A stretch of 6,751 bases of DNA from Elusimicrobiota bacterium. Its GTDB lineage: Bacteria > Omnitrophota > Gorgyraeia > Zapsychrales > Fredricksoniimonadaceae. Positions 1 to 4,783 of the stretch are shown in pieces. The translations under genes and the position numbers were made by a program. The notes under the pieces were generated by a model. It was not told where the DNA came from, did no database searches, and saw nothing but the letters and a program-made list of their open reading frames with translations. Each line of letters starts with the position of its first letter. Within the stretch, counting starts at the first letter, position 1. Location of the stretch: contig JAAYZZ010000123.1 in NCBI GenBank assembly GCA_012514595.1, positions 1 to 6,751 of the forward strand, in the 5' to 3' direction.

Positions 1-104
1 GAGCGATGGGTCTGCTCCTCCTCAGCCGAGCAGAACACGCATTCGCAGTGGGGAAGCTCCACCATGTGCTTGAAGATCAGCTTGCTCTGCGCGCAGGTCA
101 TCAT
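1..104 (-). CDS. Start of an unrecognised cysteine-rich protein (partial, runs off left edge)
   Basis: An open frame begins with two adjacent ATG codons (first bases 104 and 101) and stays open to base 1, giving 34 complete codons. A strong Shine-Dalgarno AGGAGG (minus strand, 116-111) lies 6 bases before the first ATG, which favours the start at 104 and makes this a real gene start. The N-terminus carries Cys4, Cys20, Cys22 and Cys25 with His13, His19 and His33, including the cluster HCECVFC, followed by an acidic run. This looks like possible metal binding, but that is inference. It lies 30 bp after the mraZ stop on the same strand, so it is probably co-transcribed with mraZ. The N-terminus does not resemble RsmH, the usual next gene. 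I do not recognise the family and assign no function. Confidence 0.65.
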   Translation of the reverse strand, partial: MMTCAQSKLIFKHMVELPHCECVFCSAEEEQTHR

Positions 105-110
105 GGGACA

Positions 111-116
111 CCTCCT
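111..116 (-). promoter_or_regulatory. Ribosome binding site of the gene after mraZ
   Basis: AGGAGG on the minus strand, an exact match to the anti-Shine-Dalgarno core, with 6 bases before the ATG at 104. It is the main evidence that a gene starts at the left edge of the window. Confidence 0.7.
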
Positions 117-134
117 GGATAAAAGGGTTTTCCG

Positions 135-572
135 TCAAAGGTCCATCATGCGCTCGGCGATCTGCTCAAAGCTCTCGCTGGAACGCGTGTAGAACTCGTG
201 CCATCTCTCCTCGTTCCAGATCTCAATCCGGTTGGACACGCCGATGATCACGGTCTTTTCCTTGATCGCGGCAAAATCTTTCAAGTACTGGGGAATGATG
301 AAACGGCCCTGTTTGTCCGGAACGACATCGACCGCGCCAGAAAAGAACATGCGGTTGAACATTCGGGAATCCTGCTTTGTAAAGGAAAGGGATTTAAAAC
401 GCTGCTCCTGCAGGCGCCACTCATTCTCGGAGAACATGAAGATGCATTTCTCAAGACCGCGGGTCACAAAGAACGTCTCGATACTGTTCTCGCGGGCCAC
501 CTCACGGAACCTCGACGGAAGGATCAGGCGTCCTTTCGTGTCCAGCCCGTGCGTGTATTCGCCGTAGAACAT
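135..572 (-). CDS. mraZ: MraZ, transcriptional repressor of the division and cell wall (dcw) cluster
   Basis: The 145-residue protein has the normal length of MraZ. It shows the two tandem SpoVT/AbrB-like halves: the first has D11-T-K-G-R15 followed by a proline, the second D86-K-Q-G-R90 followed by I-I-P, the paired DxxGR signatures that form the DNA-binding surface. The family start MFYGEYTHGLD, the TRGLE stretch (38-42), FFSGA (76-80) and NRIEIW (114-119) are also typical. MraZ is a ring-forming cytoplasmic DNA-binding protein that in Escherichia coli represses its own promoter by binding short GTGG-like repeats. Three such boxes stand exactly 10 bp apart in this gene's own leader (616-639), so autoregulation is likely. 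The ATG at 572 is preceded by AAAAGGGG with 7 bases of spacing. A following gene starts 30 bp after the stop. Confidence 0.97.
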   Translation of the reverse strand: MFYGEYTHGLDTKGRLILPSRFREVARENSIETFFVTRGLEKCIFMFSENEWRLQEQRFKSLSFTKQDSRMFNRMFFSGAVDVVPDKQGRFIIPQYLKDFAAIKEKTVIIGVSNRIEIWNEERWHEFYTRSSESFEQIAERMMDL

Positions 573-579
573 CTCTTTT

Positions 580-587
580 CCCCTTTT
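580..587 (-). promoter_or_regulatory. Ribosome binding site of mraZ
   Basis: AAAAGGGG on the minus strand with 7 bases before the ATG at 572. It supports this start, which also gives the canonical MraZ N-terminus. Confidence 0.6.
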
Positions 588-615
588 CGAGAATGGCCTT
601 CGGTCTTCTTAAAAA

Positions 616-639
616 CCACTTTACACCACTTCGCTCCAC
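616..639 (-). promoter_or_regulatory. MraZ operator: three GTGG boxes at exact 10-bp spacing
   Basis: On the minus strand the word GTGG occurs at 639-636, 629-626 and 619-616, a period of exactly 10 bp, one helical turn. The flanks are GGTGGAGCGA, AGTGGTGTAA and AGTGGTTTTT. MraZ family proteins are known to bind tandem G-rich boxes of this kind at this spacing in front of mraZ. Here the boxes lie just downstream of the predicted transcription start, at roughly +4 to +28, where bound MraZ would block initiation or early elongation. The identification rests on repeat form, spacing and position; binding itself is inferred. Confidence 0.85.
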
Positions 640-650
640 CTACAGACACA

Positions 651-679
651 AGTATAGTAATCCCCCTCCTCTCTGTCAA
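651..679 (-). promoter_or_regulatory. Consensus sigma70-type promoter of mraZ
   Basis: On the minus strand a perfect -35 box TTGACA (679-674) is separated by exactly 17 bp from a -10 box TATACT (656-651), one base from the TATAAT consensus. Transcription should start near base 643-645, giving an mraZ leader of about 70 bases. The match is strong enough to expect high activity when unrepressed, which fits a promoter held down by MraZ boxes placed directly after the start. Confidence 0.85.
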
Positions 680-685
680 CAGAGA
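670..685. repeat. 16-bp dyad over the -35 box of the mraZ promoter
   Basis: TCTCTGT-CA-ACAGAGA is a perfect inverted repeat with 7-base arms and a 2-base centre. The -35 hexamer (674-679) lies fully inside it. This placement is typical of a repressor operator, but no known consensus is matched: LexA-type CTGT-N8-ACAG needs a longer spacer. It could also be chance. Confidence 0.5.
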
Positions 686-695
686 AAAAGTGTTT

Positions 696-731
696 TGGCA
701 AGAAAGATGAAACAATGGCAAATTATTGCCA
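696..731. repeat. Cluster of TGGCAA half-sites upstream of the mraZ promoter
   Basis: TGGCAA occurs at 696-701 and 716-721, exactly 20 bp apart in the same direction. Its reverse complement TTGCCA occurs at 726-731, so the last two form a perfect dyad TGGCAA-ATTA-TTGCCA (716-731). The cluster sits about 50 to 90 bp upstream of the predicted start, where activators often bind. No regulator can be named. As an RNA hairpin the short stem would be weak and lacks a T-run, so it is a poor terminator. Confidence 0.4.
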
Positions 732-773
732 CCAATAAACTTGCAAGAAAGGAAACGATCGGGATGGAAGTAA

Positions 774-800
774 AGAAACAGAAGAAACACTATAGAAACA
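774..800 (-). repeat. Three TGTTTCT direct repeats
   Basis: On the minus strand TGTTTCT occurs at 800-794, 789-783 and 780-774, with start-to-start steps of 11 and 9 bp. It is part of the purine-rich (plus strand) stretch near the end of ribF, where the GAAAC core recurs three more times (709-713, 752-756, 848-852). The near-helical spacing could suit a DNA-binding protein, but biased composition raises the chance of accidental repeats. Confidence 0.35.
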
Positions 801-878
801 GTAAGGCGGACAGACTCCACTCAAAGAAAGGAGGGTCAAAAAAGGCAGAAACCAAGAAAGGCGATCGAAGAGGTTTTT

Positions 879-1841
879 TTAGAGAAGCACCGCGGAAGAA
901 AAATGATGGGAACGAAAATAGGAACGGGCTCTTTCAACATCACGGGCGATCTGATCAGAAAGACTCTTCTCGTCGGAGAACAAACGATCATCGCGCACCT
1001 TTCCCAGGAACTGGACCCAGACCTCTTCGCCATAAAGATCCCCGCAGAAATCAAGCACGTGAACCTCTACGACAAGCTCTTTTTTTCCCCGGGAAAAGGA
1101 TGGTTTTGACCCGATATAAACCAGGGCATCGTACACTTCTTTCCTGCACTCAACACGCGCAAGATAAATTCCGGAAGGCAAAGTAACAACGTTTTCTCGA
1201 AAAAGGTTCGCTGTTCGATACCCCAGCCTTTTTCCTCGCCCCTCCCCGTGAATAACACGCCCCGTCACCGCATAAGAACGCCCGAGAAAAGACCGGATAG
1301 CGGCAAGGTTGCCGCTCGCTATCAATTTCTTTATAAATCTAGTTTTAATTTTTATATTGTTCTTTTTTAAAGTGGGAACAACATCAACCGAGAATCCGAA
1401 CGTTTTTCCCGAATCACGAAGAAACCCGGTCGACCCCTGCCGGTCATGCCCGAACTCAAAGTCCTCCCCCACCACCACTCCGGCCACCCCGATCATCCCC
1501 GCCAAAAGATCCCGGACAAAATCCGAGGCCGGCATCCTCGACATCTTTCTGTCAAAAGGAAGGACCCAACAGTAGTCCACCCCCAGTCTCTCCATGATCT
1601 TCAGACGATGGGGAAGCGTAAGGACATAAGCCGAGAACTCCGACGGACGAAGAACGGAGACCGGATGAGGATGGAAGGTGACCACCGCGCTCTTGAGACC
1701 TCTTCGACGGGCCAGACGCACGGCACGCCCGATGACACGCTGATGCCCGCGATGAAGGGCATCGAAAACACCGATCGCGGCAATGACACGATCCTTCTTC
1801 GGACGAGCATCAGCCCGCAAAGGGCCGGACATGACTTTCAT
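879..1841 (-). CDS. ribF: RibF, bifunctional riboflavin kinase / FAD synthetase
   Basis: This 320-residue cytoplasmic enzyme phosphorylates riboflavin to FMN and adenylates FMN to FAD. The N-terminal FMN adenylyltransferase half shows GVFDALHRGHQ (24-34), TFHPHP (55-60) and a VVGEDFEFGHDRQG stretch (123-136). The C-terminal riboflavin kinase half shows GRGKRLGYRTANL (201-213), IGSKPSF (243-249), EVHVLDF with the expected acidic residue (259-265), and a closing QI-ARD region (297-301). The start is set at the ATG at 1841 because GGAGGAG lies 4 bases before it; upstream and downstream ATGs (1865, 1832) are worse placed. The gene overlaps truB by 32 bases and ends the long operon. Three motifs deviate: FDA for the usual FDG, KTRFI where SSTRIR is expected, and RTAN for PTAN. 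The stretch 1320-1370 is extremely AT-rich. Length and overall order remain normal, so I call it intact. Confidence 0.93.
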   Translation of the reverse strand: MKVMSGPLRADARPKKDRVIAAIGVFDALHRGHQRVIGRAVRLARRRGLKSAVVTFHPHPVSVLRPSEFSAYVLTLPHRLKIMERLGVDYCWVLPFDRKMSRMPASDFVRDLLAGMIGVAGVVVGEDFEFGHDRQGSTGFLRDSGKTFGFSVDVVPTLKKNNIKIKTRFIKKLIASGNLAAIRSFLGRSYAVTGRVIHGEGRGKRLGYRTANLFRENVVTLPSGIYLARVECRKEVYDALVYIGSKPSFSRGKKELVVEVHVLDFCGDLYGEEVWVQFLGKVRDDRLFSDEKSLSDQIARDVERARSYFRSHHFSSAVLL

Positions 1842-2472
1842 GGATCTCCTCCAGAGGGACGGCATCCCGGATCAGATAAGGCCCGACCTTTGTCCGACGA
1901 ATCTCGGTGATGCAGGCCCCGCACCCCAGTGCCTCCCCCACATCCTCGGCCACCTGCCGGACATAGGTCCCTTTGGAGCAAAGAAGGCGGAATGAAACGA
2001 TCGGCAGCGCGAACTCGAGGACCTCGAGAGCGTCCACACGGACCTTGCGTGCCTCGCGCTCGACGACGACCCCCCTGCGCGCCAATTTATAAAGCCGCTC
2101 TCCTTTATGCTTGACGGCCGAGACCATCGGGGGGACCTGCTCGATCTCCCCCCGGAATTTCTCCAGGACCTTCTCCAATCCGTCCCGCGTGATGTCTCCG
2201 ACCGGGCGCTCTTCGACGATCTTGCCCTGGATATCCGCGCTCTCGGTCCTCACGCCGAGCTTCATCGCCGCCTGATATTCCTTGTCAAAGGCCACAAAGC
2301 GCTCAAAAAGACGCGTCGCCCTTCCCACGAGAAGAACAAGGACCCCCGTGGCCAAAGGATCAAGCGTCCCGGCATGGCCGATCCGGCGCTCTCTGAGTTT
2401 CCGACGGGCGATCGCCACCACATCATGCGATGTCATCCCCGAGGGCTTGTCGACAACAATGATCCCTTCCAT
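1810..2472 (-). CDS. truB: TruB, tRNA pseudouridine-55 synthase (short form without PUA domain)
   Basis: TruB converts uridine 55 in the T-arm of tRNAs to pseudouridine and also acts as a tRNA folding chaperone. The 220-residue protein has the family start IIVVDKPSGMTSHDVV (4-19), the catalytic motif GHAGTLDPLATGVL with nucleophile Asp38, KEY (64-66), a KHKGERLYKLAR stretch (121-132), KGTYVR (167-172) and the RRTKVGPY stretch (192-199). It ends about 20 residues later, whereas E. coli and Bacillus TruB (a little over 300 residues) go on into a PUA RNA-binding domain. The ATG at 2472 overlaps the nrnA stop by one base (TGATG); an in-frame GTG at 2475 is a weaker choice, since AAAGGG is well spaced from the ATG. 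The 3' end contains the ribF ribosome binding site, so the short length looks settled rather than a sequencing frameshift. Confidence 0.95.
   Translation of the reverse strand: MEGIIVVDKPSGMTSHDVVAIARRKLRERRIGHAGTLDPLATGVLVLLVGRATRLFERFVAFDKEYQAAMKLGVRTESADIQGKIVEERPVGDITRDGLEKVLEKFRGEIEQVPPMVSAVKHKGERLYKLARRGVVVEREARKVRVDALEVLEFALPIVSFRLLCSKGTYVRQVAEDVGEALGCGACITEIRRTKVGPYLIRDAVPLEEIHESHVRPFAG
1846..1852 (-). promoter_or_regulatory. Ribosome binding site that fixes the ribF start
   Basis: GGAGGAG on the minus strand, 4 bases before the ATG at 1841 and inside the 3' end of truB. It favours 1841 over the in-frame ATGs at 1865 and 1832. Confidence 0.7.
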
Positions 2473-3428
2473 CACAGACCCTTTCTTATCTCGGACAAAA
2501 CAGCCTCCCGGGCTTGCTTAAGACCCTTATCCAGAAAACATCCACTGGCCTTTTTATGACCCCCACCCCCAAAACGGGCCGCCAACCGGGCGACATCAAA
2601 TCCATCGCGACTGCGAAAGTTGATCCGTGTCCTCCGAGGACCAACCTCAGCCGCGATCATGATGACCTGAAGTCCCTTGACCGAACGCAACATCTGAAAG
2701 ACCTTGTCCTTGACGTCAAAATCGCGCGAAAAGACATCCGCCTCCCTGCGCGTCATGCTCAAGACAGCAAGCCTCCCCCCGCAGGAGATCTCCAGACGGT
2801 TCATCAAAGAAAGGAACCCGCGAAGGTCCCCGACGGGAATGGTCTCATAGACCTTTTGATAAAGACGGCTGACCGGAAGACCGAAACGCAAAAGTTCGGC
2901 AATGACCTCATGGGTGTGCGGCCCTGTACAATCAAAACCAAAGGACCCGGTATCCGTCAGGATCCCGAGATACAGAAGGGTCGCGATATCCCGATCGAAC
3001 CGGCACTCCGCGTTCTTGAGGACCTGATAGAGGATCTCCGCCGTCGAAGAATAACGAGCACGGACATCGTTCCAGTCGCCGAAATGCGTGTTGGTGATGT
3101 GGTGATCGATGTTGATGACGAGGGCACCCTCCGGGACAAGAGAGCGGACCTTCCCGATCCTCTCCAGATCCCCGCAATCAAGGACCACGACCACCTCGGG
3201 CGCGAAACGCTCCCGGCCCGTATATTTCTGGCACAACTTCACGCGCGGCATGAAGGCCAGCCACCGGGGACAGGCATCTTCATTGATCAGACGGACATCC
3301 TTTCCGATGGACTTCAAAAAAAGAGTCATCGCCAGGGCCGAGCCCATGGCATCGGGGTCCGGATGCGCATGCATCGTAACCAGAAACCTCTTCTTCCGCC
3401 GAATGACATCAAGAAGGCTCTTCTTCAT
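2472..3428 (-). CDS. nrnA: DHH/DHHA1 phosphoesterase, NrnA-like oligoribonuclease / pAp phosphatase
   Basis: The 318-residue protein has the normal NrnA length and all expected motifs. The DHH domain shows a variant first metal motif H20-A-H22-P-D24-P-D26-A-M-G-S, DCGD (84-87), the name-giving DHH (108-110), and a TDTGSF stretch (158-163). The DHHA1 domain carries GGGGHKKASG (287-296). Relatives use manganese to degrade 2- to 5-base RNA fragments left after mRNA decay and to dephosphorylate 3'-phosphoadenosine 5'-phosphate (pAp); which role dominates here cannot be read from sequence. The gene overlaps rbfA by 20 bases and truB by one base, the classic rbfA-nrnA-truB order. The ATG at 3428 has an AGGGG about 8 bases upstream. 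A general DHH nuclease such as RecJ is excluded by the short length and domain order. Confidence 0.92.
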   Translation of the reverse strand: MKKSLLDVIRRKKRFLVTMHAHPDPDAMGSALAMTLFLKSIGKDVRLINEDACPRWLAFMPRVKLCQKYTGRERFAPEVVVVLDCGDLERIGKVRSLVPEGALVINIDHHITNTHFGDWNDVRARYSSTAEILYQVLKNAECRFDRDIATLLYLGILTDTGSFGFDCTGPHTHEVIAELLRFGLPVSRLYQKVYETIPVGDLRGFLSLMNRLEISCGGRLAVLSMTRREADVFSRDFDVKDKVFQMLRSVKGLQVIMIAAEVGPRRTRINFRSRDGFDVARLAARFGGGGHKKASGCFLDKGLKQAREAVLSEIRKGL

Positions 3429-3786
3429 GCTCTTTCCCCTCGCGTTCCTGCCGGATCTCCTCCAGCGTTTCCTCCATCCTCATCGCCTCCGCGATCGAAC
3501 CATCATGCACAAAGCGGATCTCCGGGATATGCCGGATATCGATGCGGGAGGCCAAAAGCGATCGGATCCGCCCCCGCGCGGACATCAGCCCCTGACGCGC
3601 CTCCTCGACCGCCTTCTCTCCGTCGATCATCACGCTGAACCCCACATGCGCCACACTCAGGTCCTTGCTGACATCCGCATAGGTGATCGTCACCAACCGC
3701 AGGCGCGGATCGCTCAGATCCCCCATGAGGATCAGACGACCGATCTCCCTCTTGAAAAGCTGATTCAGACGATCCATTCTGTTCAT
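3409..3786 (-). CDS. rbfA: RbfA, 30S ribosome-binding maturation factor
   Basis: RbfA binds the immature small ribosomal subunit and helps process and fold the 5' end of 16S rRNA. The 125-residue protein fits the family in length and in its landmarks: an N-terminal MDRLNQLFKREIGRLI helix (4-19), DPRL..VTIT (25-34), S..LSVAHVGFSV (39-51), and the type II KH core in which SARG (68-71) stands at the interrupted-helix position, followed by HIPEIRFVHDGS (85-96). A short acidic tail (EHEEEPS) ends it. The ATG at 3786 has GGAG at 3797-3794 with a 7-base spacer; an in-frame GTG at 3789 is too close to that site. It begins 15 bases after the nucleotidyltransferase stop, and its end overlaps nrnA by 20 bases. 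infB, the usual upstream neighbour, is absent. Confidence 0.93.
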   Translation of the reverse strand: MNRMDRLNQLFKREIGRLILMGDLSDPRLRLVTITYADVSKDLSVAHVGFSVMIDGEKAVEEARQGLMSARGRIRSLLASRIDIRHIPEIRFVHDGSIAEAMRMEETLEEIRQEREGKEHEEEPS

Positions 3787-3801
3787 CACAGTTCTCCGAC
3801 G

Positions 3802-4782
3802 TTATGACGCCTCTCCGAAAAGCCCCTGAAGACGGGGCAGCATATCAGGGACAGACAGAAAATGCAAAAACTTATCGATCTCCCTCCGGTCCGCCCGTGC
3901 GACCTGAAAGATCTTCAAAAGGTGATCGATGCGGTCCTGCGGAAGACAGGCGAGAAGCGCCGAGATCCTGAGGATCCAGGCGTTCGAGCGGATCGCGATC
4001 CCCTTCTCCTTCTGGAACATCACGATCTTCGCGATCATTTTCTCCGCATGGGCATCAAGCGAGAAATACCGCAACCCCTCCACAGACCTCAACCGACGGA
4101 GCGCAGGGAGAGGATCCTCCTCCTCCAGGATCCTCACGAACTCGTGAAAATACCGAACAGGCGTGATCGTCCGAAAGGCATCCTCATGGCAGGCGCTCTT
4201 CAGCGCAGCCAGGGTCCTGTCTTCCATCTTGAGATCAAAGCGCTTCTCGTAACGGACCGCACGAAGGATACGTGTGGGGTCGTCAACAAAACTGCGGTAA
4301 TGCATGACGCGAAGGATCCTTTTTTTGAGATCCGAGACCCCGTCGAAGTCGTCCCGGATCAGGCCAAAATCCTCGCTCGCCAGAGAACAGGCGATGGCAT
4401 TGATCGTAAAATCCCGACGGAAGAGATCGTCCGAGATCTGGCCGAAGATCACATCCGGAAGCGCCCCTGGACGCGCATAGGTCTCTCGACGTGCGGTCAC
4501 CACATCGACCCGAAGGCCATCCGGAAGCTGGAGGACCGCGGTCCCGAAGCGCTGATGCGCCACACACCGCGCACCCCAACGGGCCGCCAGCGTCCGCGCA
4601 AAAAGGACCCCCGGGCCCTCAACCACCAGATCCACGTCGATGCTGAACCGCTTGAGGATCAGGTCCCTCACCATCCCCCCCACAAGCCAGGCAGCGACCC
4701 CCTTCTGGTCAGACACCTCACGAACATCCTCCAGGACCTTCCGGACATTCTCCGGGATCCTGCTCAAAGCCGATTTCTTCAC
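3802..4782 (-). CDS. Class II tRNA nucleotidyltransferase (CCA- or A-adding), short form
   Basis: The protein belongs to the bacterial CCA-adding / poly(A) polymerase family, which builds or repairs the CCA end of tRNAs. Visible motifs in order are GGMVRD (35-40), the catalytic aspartates D49-V-D51, RRDFTINAI (122-130, the ribose-discriminating RRD motif), and DDPTRILRAVRY (167-178), matching the amino-acid template motif usually written EDxxR. A helical RNA-binding region follows. At 326 residues it is well below the roughly 400 of E. coli or Geobacillus CCA enzymes and lacks much of the C-terminal body. Some deep-branching bacteria split the job between CC-adding and A-adding enzymes, and short or variant members occur there, so I do not choose among cca, A-adding or pcnB. 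Translation probably starts at GTG 4782: the only nearby ATG runs into TGA at once, and GAGGGG lies upstream. It follows the xerD stop after one base. Confidence 0.88.
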   Translation of the reverse strand: MKKSALSRIPENVRKVLEDVREVSDQKGVAAWLVGGMVRDLILKRFSIDVDLVVEGPGVLFARTLAARWGARCVAHQRFGTAVLQLPDGLRVDVVTARRETYARPGALPDVIFGQISDDLFRRDFTINAIACSLASEDFGLIRDDFDGVSDLKKRILRVMHYRSFVDDPTRILRAVRYEKRFDLKMEDRTLAALKSACHEDAFRTITPVRYFHEFVRILEEEDPLPALRRLRSVEGLRYFSLDAHAEKMIAKIVMFQKEKGIAIRSNAWILRISALLACLPQDRIDHLLKIFQVARADRREIDKFLHFLSVPDMLPRLQGLFGEAS

Positions 4783-4783
4783 G

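Larger units (their letters stand above)
573..878 (-). other. Intergenic regulatory region between ribF and mraZ
   Basis: These 306 bases hold no gene I can support. The part nearest mraZ carries a consensus promoter, a dyad over its -35 box and MraZ boxes, all listed separately. The part nearest ribF (about 740-878) is strongly purine-rich on the plus strand, hence pyrimidine-rich in the transcribed direction, and contains repeated GAAAC and CAAGAAAG words. I found no convincing intrinsic terminator after the ribF stop: T-runs exist on the minus strand, for example opposite 838-843, but no strong GC stem precedes them. Read-through from ribF into mraZ is therefore possible. Confidence 0.75.

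Noticed and set aside
789..794. TATAGT as a second -10 box on the minus strand
   Set aside because: No acceptable -35 box is found 16-18 bp upstream; the nearest TTGAGT (824-819) is 24 bp away.
838..881. Possible intrinsic terminator after ribF
   Set aside because: T-runs are present on the minus strand but the only preceding inverted repeat is a 5-base AAACC/GGTTT with a long loop, too weak to call.
1299..1316. Perfect hairpin with 8-base arms (AGCGGCAA / TTGCCGCT) within ribF
   Set aside because: It lies inside conserved coding sequence, has a 2-base loop and no T-run on either strand, so it is unlikely to be a terminator.
1842..1865. Longer RibF start at the ATG at 1865
   Set aside because: It would place the strong GGAGGAG site inside the coding region and add eight residues without family similarity.
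2514..3638. Long open frame on the plus strand opposite nrnA and rbfA, 374 codons
   Set aside because: Its translation is low-complexity, rich in Arg, Pro and Asp, and matches nothing. The minus strand at the same place encodes two complete recognised proteins.
4111..4137. Repeated AGGATCCTC words in the nucleotidyltransferase gene
   Set aside because: They encode an ordinary acidic stretch (ILEEEDPL) and are explained by codon choice; no sign of a functional repeat.
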